64,000 bases of DNA, from assembly GCA_036346275.1 (NCBI GenBank), contig CM070725.1, forward strand, positions 19,148,216 to 19,212,215, read 5' to 3'. Below, in pieces: positions 11,333 through 21,679 of the stretch (position 1 is its first letter; every line of letters begins with the position of its first letter). The DNA is from Otatea glauca (taxonomy: Eukaryota; Streptophyta; Magnoliopsida; Poales; Poaceae). Below the pieces are notes generated by a model. It saw only the letters and a program-made list of their open reading frames with translations, made no database searches and was not told the origin of the DNA. Both the position numbers and the translations under genes were made by a program.

Positions 11333-11469
11333 ACAACTCATCTCAAATTGAAGAACACCTGATTCGATGTGACTTCATGAGGAATTACACATGTTGGATC
11401 CATCACGGGGAGAAAAGTAGTACCCTTCCCGTATATAAGGAAGAAATGGTGGAACCCGATGACGAGTTC

Positions 11470-12955
11470 TGAAAGACCATATGGAGGTCTATCCTTGTTG
11501 GTGATGAGTTATTGACTGTGTTTGAGCTAGATTTTCTTGGATATGAGTTTGATTTGAATTGAATTTTCAAAATATAGCAATTTGAGTTGTCTCTGCCAAG
11601 GGAGGCACTACCGGCCATGTGGGCGTGGTAGAGCCGGCCAAGTGGCAGTAACGGCCATGAGGAGGCGGTATTGCCGGCCTAGAGGCAGCAATACCGGGAA
11701 GGGGTCCGGTAGTTATATTCCAAAGAGAGGTGTCCGCTGGTTTTTCATGAGAGCGGCACTACCGGCCATATGGGAGCGGTAGTGCCGGCCGAGCGGCAGT
11801 ACCGGCTCTAGGGGGCGGTAGTGCCGGCCAACAGAGCGAAATTGAAATGAGATTTTGGATGATTTATTGCATATCAATTTGGACATTGCTATGTGATGTG
11901 TTCCCTTGTTTCTGATGGTTGCAGATCGACGATGCTAGATCATGGTGAGACGAAGGATGACCAGGACTAGGCGAGGAGCGTCGGAGGTCCAAACGATCGG
12001 GGATCGCCGGAAGATGATCGGAGACGGAGTCGTGGCAAGCCGTGAAGACAAGAAACGGTTGAGATGCTAGCTAGGCGCTGCATGGATCAATGAGGGCCAT
12101 TGGATCATGGTCTAGTTGATAGGTTAGCGGGACGAGTTAGTGTGCTTTGAAAATCGTGCAAGAAAACCCATTGTGTGGTGGGTTTTGGGTGAACCCTTGA
12201 ATGACTGGTTGAGTGGGTTAATCCGAGCCCTTGATGAGTGCTCTAGGGTTTAGACACTCATCCAAGGGTGATATGTTGCCCAAAGGTAGTATAAATAGAG
12301 GGGTAGGGGTAGCCCTCCCTCACTTGAAGGTTTTGAGGTTTGTGATGCTCCTTTGAGCTTTACCCACATGAATGTGAGGTTTTGTAACCTCTCCTTCTAG
12401 AAATGAAAAGTTTTTCATTTATGTTCTTTCTCAATTTCCTTTACGCATTAAATTGCGCAATTTAAATTACGTATTTACTTTCTTGCAATTTACATTTACG
12501 CAATTTGGATTTGCCTCCTCTCCTTCTACATGCTTATGAATCTTTGTTGAGGTTGATGTTTGATGAATGATTCTTCTTCTAAACTTATATTCTCAATCAT
12601 CTATGAAATCCATGCGTTCTTCTTGCAAGAAGTTCTTCCTTACGTTCTTGAATGTTTGATCTTGTAGATTGCGTTGCCTTGAGGTTCATCGTGGTCTTTT
12701 GCTTGCTGGGACGTGTGGGGAGTCATTCAAGATCATCTTGATCATCATAGCCCCACGAGCAAGCCTCGATCGAAGTTCTTTCGATTTCTGTTGAAACTTG
12801 GTGCGTTCTTCCTTCTCGGGCAAAAAGGTCAGAACTTTGACGTCAATCCTTGTGATTGAAGGTTGGAATAAGTTCCTAACATCCCAAGGACCTTATCTAC
12901 CAAGTTTCATTGAATTTGCATCAAAGAATAAAAAGATTCATCAATTTTTCTTTTG
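11470..12955 (+). repeat. L1 LTR, copy 4, 3' end missing
   Basis: It starts TGAAAGACCATATGGAGGTC right after the last CACTA codon piece (GAGTTC). It follows the L1 sequence through the TATA box (12290-12298) and beyond, but similarity is lost at about 12955 without the usual TTTCGATC-TTTCA end. Because the right end is gone, no target duplication can be checked. Confidence 0.8.
11580..11835 (+). repeat. tandem array in L1 copy 4, CCGGCC type
   Basis: Repeats of GGCACTACCGGCCATGTGGG followed by CGGTAGTGCCGGCC occur about six times. The unit differs from the GTGGTCGGA arrays in copies 1 and 3 although the position in the LTR matches. Copy 5 carries a relative of this type at 27655-27790. Confidence 0.8.
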
Positions 12956-15017
12956 AACCCGTGCTGAAAACACTGTATTAAAGGATCAACCTTTACTCTA
13001 CGAGTGCATACTCAACAAGGACATGGGTATATGATGCAGGCATATGTCGGTTCAAAGTGGACACATGACATGTCATATGTGCCGACATTAGACGCATAGA
13101 TGTGCACCAAGGAGTGGTTTTGGGCATTCGCAGTGTATATGGTTGCTGCCAAGAACGTAAGCCCTTAAGCAGGATGAGTGTAGTACCCTGTCTCGTACGT
13201 AGTGCAGCCCATGTAGAGTTGTGATGGTAGGTTTAGTCCTACATTACTTATCAAAAGTATGTTATAGTTGTATATATACGTGTTGGGTCCATAAATAGTA
13301 CCTTCAAGTTAGTCCTTTTGTAGGAAGAAAGAACAAAGTCCAAGTGAGATGCTAGTGTACATATCTGCTCACGTTAGCATATCTGCTCACGTGAGTGGGC
13401 TAGGCTTTTAGTAAATCTGGAGTACAGATTAATTCGATTATGTATAAATGTAGCACAAATTTCTTCCAAAAAAAACCACGTTCATATAGCCCCTCCGCAT
13501 AATCTAAACTCCAATTTGGAAAACCCCTCGAATCTTGCAAAATAGCATTTCTACCCCTACGGGGCATGCACCGACCACACCCATCCTCAATCATACTTTG
13601 AGATGCATGTGTATGCATATACCATCGTGCATTCTCCATTTCTAAGAAAAGACACTCACCCCCTTACTTTTCTTCTCGTCATTAAGGGGGTTTATATATT
13701 TTGACATGAAAATAAGAAGAGTTCTACAAACAAAAGTACATAAATTAATCTTAGTTACGATCATATCTTGATCAAGATCATCATTTGATATTCGAATGCA
13801 AAGAAACAAAGAGTATTTAATTAAAAACCAATATCACCAAGAGCTAATTCAAATGAGAAAAACAAAGAATGTGTTTCAGTCTTATTGAACTGTACTTTCT
13901 TTTCGACAAAGCACAATAGCCTGGCCATGCAAAAGGCAATAAAAACTGTAACACATATTAAATTGGTAATAGAACCGAGCAAAGCTAGAAAACGCACCTC
14001 TAGAGCACTTGTTGTCAAATCATTCATGCAACGTCAACATAACCATGAAATTGCTGACACATCCGCGCTCTTCAGGATAAGCAGACCTCCAAGCTATTGT
14101 GGCCTAAAGGTAAAAATAGTGATAGGGTGTCATATTAAATGGCAGGACAAAGCAACAAGATAAAATGATTAGCCTGATTAGCACGATTAGCAAATGGCAG
14201 AACAAAGTAACAAGATGAAGTGGTTACTCAACATAAGCTTTTTTTCCCTCCTACTCCTATTGATCAAAAGTATCTAGCAGTGCCATGCCAGAGTGACTTC
14301 CAAAGCGCTACAGACGAGACGAAATCTAACAGCCAGTTGCTGACTCTGAATAGCTACTCTCCACTACCATCCCAGCATCCTAAGTAACCAAATTAAACAA
14401 TATACAATTCCAAGAAACTATCAAATAGAGAAATAGTACAAGTGTGTAGCAGTAAGCACCAAGGTGGAGCAGATACCTGCATCACCTCTCTGTAAACAAG
14501 TGTTTAGCAGAAAGTCCTTGGTTTTGAATGTTAGAAAATATTCCATGTATGACTCCTTGATTTCGAATTTTCTTTTGGTTTTTTATGGCCCTGTGGATTA
14601 GTACTTCACATTTTGATCTCATTCAAAATTTTATTTCAATCACAATGAGGTATCATTTGGAGCACAATCACCCATCATATAAAATAAGAAAGTTGAGATG
14701 ATGGCAACTCATAATTAATAGCTTTGATTTCTAGGATCTAGAGCATCCTATTTCACCAAAGCTAAAGCTTGAATTTTTTATGGGATGTTTGCGCTCATGA
14801 CAACGCTTTGTTTAGTCTGAACTGCAGATGATACAAATCCAACCCTCTCTCACTTACCATTAGTGACAAAGCCGTCTAGCTAACTTTTAGCCCCCTTTAT
14901 GAAAGTCTAACAAAGCTCGGGCATCCCTAGGCTCAAACTACACGAGAACAACTACAATTCTACATAATCTATGAGCTAGAAGTAAAGGTACAGAGATTTT
15001 AGGAAATCACACATGCG
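12956..15017. other. region without recognised genes
   Basis: Mixed composition with only short frames. 13040-13090 has a weak GACATGTCATATGTGC-like palindromic patch. 14138-14222 holds a short direct repeat. The stretch that would hold the rest of the MLN51-like gene (below 15018) shows no recognisable continuation. Confidence 0.5.
14138..14222. repeat. short imperfect direct repeat
   Basis: AAATGGCAGGACAAAGCAAC...AAGATAAA at about 14138 recurs with a few changes at about 14192. GATTAGC repeated three times lies between the two copies. Confidence 0.6.
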
Positions 15018-15575
15018 CTAGCCACGACCATCATCCTGGAAGCATTCATCGTGCATGTAGAAGATGCCGGACGTGGGCACCGCGAACGGCTCTCGTTCTC
15101 CTTCTCCTCTCCCTGACCTCCGGCTCAGCTCCCTCCTCCCCAATCTTCTCGTCCTCGTCCCATTGGCCGCTGGCGGCCTCCTTAGTCGGCACCGTCGGCC
15201 ATCGTACTCCTCCTTAAAACCCTCACCTACATCCTCCTCCTCTAAATCATCATAGTACTCCTCGTCGTCCTCCTCGTCATCCACCTCATCCTCGTACACC
15301 TCCAGGGAGTATTGGCTATTGTCGTCGTGGTCGGGCCCGATCCGCGCCCTGGGCGGGCGCCTCCCCTCCTTTGACCCCTCGTCATCGCTGGCCTCTTGGT
15401 ACCGCATCGCAAAGAGTGGCGCGTCGTCGGGGTCTCTCACGTACTCCTCCTCCTCCATCCCCTCCCCCATCTCCACCGCCTCCTCGTGCTCTGACGTCAG
15501 CCGTGCAGCAGGGGGCTTGTCGACGGCAGAGGTAGGCTGCTCCAGCTGCTCGTCTGAGAGGGGCGGGTCGTCCAT
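15018..15575 (-). pseudogene. MLN51/Barentsz (CASC3)-like 5' fragment
   Basis: The reverse strand gives an open frame from a Met at 15575 (MDDPPLSDEQ) to a TAG at 15018. A further Met lies upstream at 15659, but the protein-like composition starts at the later one. It has a long acidic run (about residues 85-125, many Asp/Glu/Tyr), an Arg-rich stretch, and near the end EPFAVPTSGIFYMHDECFQD. That motif is the start of the eIF4A3-binding SELOR region of plant MLN51, an exon junction complex core component. The family normally goes on for several hundred residues; here a stop follows GRG and nothing recognisable lies beyond. It may be a truncated copy, or a first exon whose splice site I cannot place. 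Confidence 0.65.
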
Positions 15576-16361
15576 AGGCGAGCAAAGCAACACTAGATTT
15601 GGCCGTGGCACGGTGAGATTTTTTCCCTTGTGTGGGTTTGGTTTTGTGGGAAGAGGCAAGAGAGTTTGAATCGAAGGAGGAAGCGACGAGCGAGCAGGGG
15701 ACAGCGGGGTGAGTCATGGAACACTAGAACAGAATGAAAATCCCCTTCCATCTTAGCCGTTCGTGCTAGATCCAATAGATCATATACTCTGCAGGAGAAC
15801 GGACGTCCGCCGCTAACTCCTAATTAGAAGTGTAGAGATTTTGTACAAAATTATTTTGTTCATACAAAATTATTCGTATAAGGTTATTTTGTTGGTACAA
15901 AATTATTCTCACTCCTCTCCCTGCTTTGGCGACCAGCGGCGCAGTGTTGGACACTAGATCCGACAGCAGCACGGTTCGTGGCCGAACTAGGACGATGACA
16001 GCTCGGCTAACTGCTAGGCAGAGGATGTAGTCACAGAGGCGACGCGGCTCATCATGAGGAGAGGGAGAAGAGAGTGAGCCGGGGATGACATATGATTACA
16101 GAATACGGTTGTGCTCGTTAGTCCAAAATAGGGGTGCAAATCTTGAGACAAAGCTGGCGATGGATAGGAAGGACCATGTATTAGTAGAGAAGCCATTTCC
16201 TCAAAGGGAAATTTGATTATTTACCACAAAATTGATATGTATTTGATGATTTGTCACATTCTGTCACACTGATATTTGGATCCTAGGACCATACGACAAT
16301 AAAATATGGCGATCTTATTCACATCACCAATTCACCCGCCACTGGTCTCAACTCTCTACAA
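15576..16361. other. region without recognised genes
   Basis: 15840-15910 contains three spaced copies of a TACAAAATTATT word, a motif common in grass repeats. 15911-16361 is mixed sequence with only short frames. Nothing else was recognised. Confidence 0.5.
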
Positions 16362-16367
16362 CTCTAT

Positions 16368-16898
16368 GGTGGCGTTTGGTTGGGTGGATGGGATATGACC
16401 ATCCATGGATTTGGAGTCATCCAACTGTTTGGATGAGTGAATAGGTGGGACATGGTCATCCAGTTTTTTTAGAATATTCTCTCAAGATGCTGGATAGAGC
16501 CATAAAAAAAGGCTGGATGAGCTCATCAATTTGTTGCATGAAGAGGTATACTCAGTCAAATTCAAATTTCGCCGAACTGTACTCGGTCAAACCCAATTTT
16601 TTTTTTCAAATTATGGTCAAATTTTGTCCAAAAATTCAAATTTTGGTCAAATTTTGTCTGAAATTTCAAATTTTAGTCAAATTTTTGTTCAAAAAATTTC
16701 AAGCCAAAATTTAAAACCTTAATTACAACTAGCCCATCCATACTCATCCATCCAACCAAACAAACAAAAAATTGGCTCATCCTATCCATTCTCATCCATT
16801 CAACCAAACAAAAAATTAGCTCATCCTTATCCACCTCCATCCCATCTAGGCTGAATGACCATATCCCATCCAACCTTATATAGGCAACCAAACGCACC
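16368..16898. mobile_element. MITE with GGTG(G)CGTTTGGTTG ends
   Basis: The left end GGTGGCGTTTGGTTGGGTGG, continuing into ATGGGATATG, is matched in reverse at the right end (CATATCCCATCC...CAACCAAACGCACC). A 6-bp direct repeat CTCTAT flanks it (16362-16367 and 16899-16904). The middle (16590-16700) has four short repeats of GGTCAAATTTTGTCCAAAAA type. It is about 531 bp with no coding capacity. PIF/Harbinger or hAT origin is not settled by the duplication length. Confidence 0.7.
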
Positions 16899-17993
16899 CT
16901 CTATTGCTCCGTCCAGTCTCGACGACACTGTGTAGGCAACTCCCAATGCATTTGGCCCTCCACCTAGGGATGAAAACGGATCGGACAGTTTTCGACTGAT
17001 CCGGATAATTTTCGGATACGGATTCTATCGGATCGGATATTAATCAGAATAGTATCGAATCGAATATAGATACAGATTCGATAGCTCACTATCTGTCGAA
17101 TACGGATTTAGATAATCTGGATATTAATCAGCCAGATCTCCGGATATGCATGTGGGCTAGGACAAGACTATTCTTTTGGCCAAAAAGGTTTCTTAATTTC
17201 AAAACCGTTTTCTAATTTAATTAATCCACAAATTAAGTTTCAATTATTAAAATTGGCAAACCAAGTCCAAAAATTATAATTTTTTTGAGAAAGTTCCAGA
17301 CACAATCTATCATTTAAAAAAATATTTTCAAAATTTTATCAGATTTTAAATTTTCTCAAAAATTCAAATACTGATGTTCTTAATAGAAAAATATTTTAAA
17401 TAACTAACTAAAAATGCATAAAAACTCATAAATACATAATTTATTATTTTAAACATAATTCAACAAATAATACAAATCTTGGATCATTACATATTAGTGT
17501 TATATCCTTTTTCTAAAGACATGGTATCTAAGTATTATCAAACTTTTAGTGTGTTCTGTGTTTGCTTCCATTTGTATCTCTGAGCAAGGATAATATTCAT
17601 TTTGTGTTTTACTCTACGTGTATGATGAACTAATCGTCAATGCGTGATGAACTAAAATGCTTATATTTGTTCAATTTTGTTTTCATGGTATCTAATTATT
17701 GTCTAAGTGAATGAAAATGCTTATATTTGTTCAATTTTCAATATTGTTTTGATCAAATCAACTAGTTATGTGTTTTCGTTGATTTTTTTATACAATCTAA
17801 GGGGTTATCATGTTCTAATAAATATTCGTAACCGTATCCGATTTGATTCGTATTCGATCCGTATTTGCATTTGATATTATCTGTATTCGTATTCGTATGC
17901 GAATTATCCGTACCCGTATCCGCATTCAGGAAAGAAAAAACAAACACAATAGAGCTATTGTCCATCCGTATCCAATTCATTTTCACCCCTACC

Positions 17994-20111
17994 TAGGGAT
18001 GAAAACGGAACAAAAACTTTTTGACTGTTCCGAAGGAAAACGAACACAGAAGTCTTTTTTCGAAAACGGAAACGAAAGTGTCGGTACGGCAATAGAAACG
18101 GAATTTTTTTCGAATACAGAAACGGAAACGAGAGAGTCAGTTCCGATGAAAACATAAATGGAACGGAAATTCCGTATAACCCTATTCAGAAATTCCGGAC
18201 TGACTGAAACCCAACGGAGGCCCAAGCCCATCCAAACCCTAGCGCTCTCAGGCTCTCAGTCGGTCAGTCCCTCCCGGTCCCTCCACCACTCCACGACCAC
18301 CACCGCCCCAACCGTCCCCACCGCGCCGCCCCCGGCCGTCTCCACCGAGTCCTCGACCGCCCCCGCCGCGTCGGCCTTGATTGGAATCCCTCCACTGTGC
18401 CGCCCCCTACCGCGCCGCCACCCCCTCGTCCTCCAGTCCCCGCTCCGATCTCCCATCAGATTTTAGTTTATGTGCAGCAAATTTCAGGTGAGCAACCAAC
18501 TCTAAGTTCTAAATGTTGCTTCCTTTGCAAGCCTTCTTAGCCAATGGATAAGATATAGGTGTTTACATTTTTATCAAATGTATGTTGTAGCATATTTGTC
18601 AAAAACACATGCTTTTGTTGTTCCCACTGACGATGCAGCTATGCCTTTTCTGTACATAATCTAGTTTAACAATCTCACCCTAGGCGCACAAAAAGTTTGA
18701 TGTTCCTAAAGGATGACTTGATCTGATGGAACATGAGATTGAAATTATCGTGTTGCGTGAATTTGAGAAGACTCTGATATATTGGTGTCAAACAATTTAA
18801 GCTCAGTTTTTTAGAGCCCAACAATTTGAGAGAGCAGAGTGTTGAAACAAAATGGGAGTCATCACAGGTCTCGGCTGAGATGGAGAAGGGTCAATTGCAT
18901 GTGTTTACCTGGGTCGTACTAGAGGTGAATCTGGTCGTGGTATATAGTGTGTCTTGTCCTTAAGGGATTATGTTTTCTACATGTTTCTGACCTAAATTTC
19001 TCTCAATGTGCTTACATTTAATATGGTACAGGGATCCTTGCGTTTGAGCCAGAACCAGATGGCATGGGGACTACTAGCCTATGCTTTGTTTGAAGGTATT
19101 GCCATCGTTTTCGAATGCGGCGTGGATCACCGATTGTTTGGTAGACCAGCTGATATCTAACTGGTCTGGTGATTGTCAGGTCATATAGTGAGTAAATTGA
19201 AGAATATCTTAGACAAACACCGGAAGTCAAATCTAAAATAAATACAACTAATCAATTTTTTGCAATGTAACAGTTGATATCTGACTGGTTATAGAAGAAT
19301 GTTCCTGCTAAGTTAGTGCTATCTGTTATTGAGTTGATGCACTAAACTGAATTGAACCGAACTGTTGTGTGATTGCGGCACTGAACCGACGGGTGGAAAG
19401 GCCAAGCTAACCGAGGGATGCTCCTTCCACCGCAAAGATGACTAAGATGAAGGTTACCTAAAAGCAAGGCACAACCTGCTGATCAAGGTTGTTAGTTTTC
19501 CAGGATGTAGTCTGAAAATTTTGTATGTCCCGCAAGATGAACCCATGTTTAGTAATTTATTCTCTTGCTGGTGCTCTGTTATAACATTGGTACTTTGGGT
19601 TGTCCGGATAGCAAGATAAAACTTCCATGTACTCAGGTGTAGTGTTACTTAAACTGTATGTTTGGCATCAATGAATCACTACTATTCCTGGTGATATTTG
19701 TCGCCTAATCTATCCAGAGTGTCGAATGTGGTGTTCGTCGCATTCCTTGGTCTTTTCGCGTAATTTTATATGTGTACTTTTGATGTTTGTTGTGTGTGAA
19801 TCAGGTTAAGCCTCCACAATAGTGATGCTCCAGGTTAGCTTTAGCCTTGGTATGAATGTTTGATCTCAAGGCCTTGACGCTCACTTTAAGTATTTATGCT
19901 TAATAGCCTAATATCATGTACTATGTTCTTGTGAGATTTTCCCCTTTCGTTTCCGTATTTGCTCTGTTCCGTTCCGAATTCGTTTCCGTCACTATCCGTT
20001 TCCGTATCCGTTTCTGAGGTTTCCAATTTCGTTTCTGTTACCGGTAAAAAAATATAAAAACGGAAATGAAACGACTATTTACCGACTGATTCCGTCCTGT
20101 TTTCATCCTTA
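17994..20111. mobile_element. hAT-like element B, inserted in the 3' terminus of A
   Basis: It begins TAGGGATGAAAACGGAAC and ends GTTTTCATCCTTA. A perfect 8-bp duplication CCCCTACC (17986-17993 and 20112-20119) spans the last six bases of A and the first two of A's own target duplication. Subterminal regions are rich in GGAAACG/CGTTTCC. It is about 2.1 kb; no transposase motif was seen. The interior holds a GC-rich exon-like block (18180-18490) that may be captured host DNA. Confidence 0.85.
18180..18490 (+). other. GC-rich exon-like block inside hAT element B
   Basis: After CCCAAGCCCATCCAAACCCT, a 5'-UTR-like start, comes about 220 bp of C-rich sequence that reads as Pro/Thr/Ala-rich peptide, then AT-rich sequence containing CAGGTGAGC, a good splice donor, at about 18485. 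The switch in composition against AT-rich surroundings suggests a captured gene 5' end. The gene cannot be named. Confidence 0.4.
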
Positions 20112-20125
20112 CCCCTACCTCCACC

Positions 20126-20756
20126 CCCAACCACTGCCTAGCCCCCCACCCCTGGCACCGGCACCCGTCTCCAGCATCCGCGCCAGCAAGATGCGGTCCC
20201 CCACCGCTGCTGGCCGCAGGGCATGTTTCCTGCTGGTCCGCACAACCATCTCCTTGGCTGGCCACCGCGCTAATCGCCGTATCGTCAGCACCGTGCGGCC
20301 CCACTGGCCGCACCTAAGGCTATGGCGCTGGGCTTCTTCGTGTTTCTTCTGTAGACAAATGGTACTCCTAAATAGTCCCAGTTTTATCAGCCGAGATTTA
20401 GGCAGTTTCAGACATCAAGAAAAGCATCGTGGGCGGCAAGAAAGCCTTTAGTCCACCTTACCTCGCTGCACTGCATTGACATTTAGCGTTGCTAACGGCA
20501 ACCACTGATCGCACGAATTTGCAAAGTTTTTCACTTCTTAGGAACAGTGGAGTAGCCAGTTGAGTAGCGTTTGGTATGGAGTGGTAGAGGAGCAACATGG
20601 CATCAACTCTTGTATCTTTTAAAAGAGCTTTCAATGTCAGTTGTACAGAGCGAGAGGATTTTTCTGGCTACGTTTTTTACTTAGCAAGTACTAGTAAATA
20701 GTAATCCAACCTGCTTAAAAGTGAAGTCATGCCAAGCCATAGGAACGTGTCAATGC
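20126..20756. other. region without recognised genes
   Basis: 20126-20330 is C-rich and may be degraded coding sequence. The rest is mixed. Short frames on both strands show no known motif. Confidence 0.5.
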
Positions 20757-21481
20757 GAGAAATTTTACGGTGGATAATATAGGTAGTAAGTAGTAGTAGT
20801 AGTAGAAATCAAATTTAACCGTTCATTCCTCAAGGGTATTTTAGACTTTTCCTATCCATTCATCAGGGTATTTTAGACTTTTCGTAATTCGTTCACAGTT
20901 ATGATTGACCGAATACCTGGTGATCTTCAGAGGCTTCTTATACATTCATCCGTCATTCATCAGAATCACAGAACGTATTTTACCGTAGAGAATAAATAGT
21001 ATGACGAAATATTTTACTCTTTTACCCATCTTTAAATTTTACTACTAATACTAAAGGTGATAGTATAACTACATCTAAATTAGTTTTAGAGCTCTTTTAC
21101 AGTGGACTAAAATCAATATAAACCGTCCATTCCTTTGAATCTAATGGTTGAGATCAATTTAGATCTAGTTATACTACCACCTGTAGTATTGGTAGTAAAA
21201 TTTAAAGAGGGGTAAAAGGGTAAAAATTCGTTATACTATCTCGTCATCTACTAGAAAACACGCCCCGTGATCCTAATGAATGACGGATGAATGGATAAGA
21301 AGTCTTTGAAAATCAATAGGTATTCGGTGAATCCAAAATTGTAAACGAATTAGGAAAAATCTAAAATACCCCTGATAAATGGATAGAAAAAGTCTAAAAA
21401 ATGCCCTTGAGAATGGATGGTTAGATTTAATTCATACTACCACTACTTACTACCTATATAGTCTACTGTAAAATTTCTCTA
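20757..21481. repeat. large foldback (hairpin) element upstream of the NLR
   Basis: The left arm (about 20757-21090) is repeated as its reverse complement at about 21148-21481 with scattered mismatches; the loop is about 57 bp. Landmarks shared by the arms: GAAATTTTAC at the outer ends, ATATAGGTAGTAAGTAGT, CCGAATACCT, CATTCATCCGTCATTCAT and TTTAAATTTTACTAC. No coding capacity. It ends about 200 bp before the NLR start codon. A transcript crossing it would form a long near-perfect hairpin, a known source of small RNAs. Confidence 0.85.
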
Positions 21482-21486
21482 ATTTT

Positions 21487-21550
21487 AATCATTAGATTCA
21501 AAATAATGGACGAGCTTATATTGATTTTAATCCACAGTAAAAGAGCTTGT
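21487..21550. repeat. third arm: inverted copy of the foldback's loop
   Basis: CATTAGATTCAAAATAATGG and ATTGATTTTAATCCACAG-TAAAAGAGCT here are the reverse complement of 21087-21148, the loop of the large foldback. So the loop can pair either side, giving two alternative hairpins. Confidence 0.75.
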
Positions 21551-21679
21551 CAATGTAGCCTTCTGTCACTTGTTGGTACTTCGATTGGAAAATGAGAGCA
21601 TTGAGAGGTCAACAATTGCAACCAATTCCTCAACCCTCAGCTCTACCCTGCGTGTAGAGGAGGGGATCCATCATCGCCC

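Larger units (their letters stand above)
7586..11469 (+). pseudogene. CACTA (En/Spm) transposase-associated domain exon, split by solo LTRs
   Basis: Three short pieces join into one open frame once the inserted LTRs and one copy of each target duplication are removed: 7586-7610, 9315-9454 and 11338-11469 (297 bases, 99 codons). It starts MDREEWMY and goes on with AKFHRGVKEF, CPYIDCINL, HLIRCDFMRNY and WIHHGEK. That order matches the transposase-associated domain at the start of many plant CACTA proteins (HGVxEF, CPCxxC, HLxxxGFxxGYxxWxxHGE). The third piece ends at another L1 LTR (11470). No downstream transposase was found. Basis: frame continuity is seen directly; the family is from known motifs. 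Confidence 0.75.
16965..20117. mobile_element. hAT-like element A, interrupted by element B
   Basis: It begins TAGGGATGAAAACGGAT at 16965. Its 3' terminus ATTTTCACCCCTA is split by element B, so the last six bases (CCCCTA) appear both at 17986-17991 and at 20112-20117. The outer flanks are a perfect 8-bp duplication CCTCCACC (16957-16964 and 20118-20125). Subterminal regions are full of GGATACGGAT/ATCCGTATCC words. A itself is about 1 kb, AT-rich inside, and has no transposase, so it was non-autonomous. The 8-bp duplication and TAGGGATG ends are hAT features. Confidence 0.85.
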
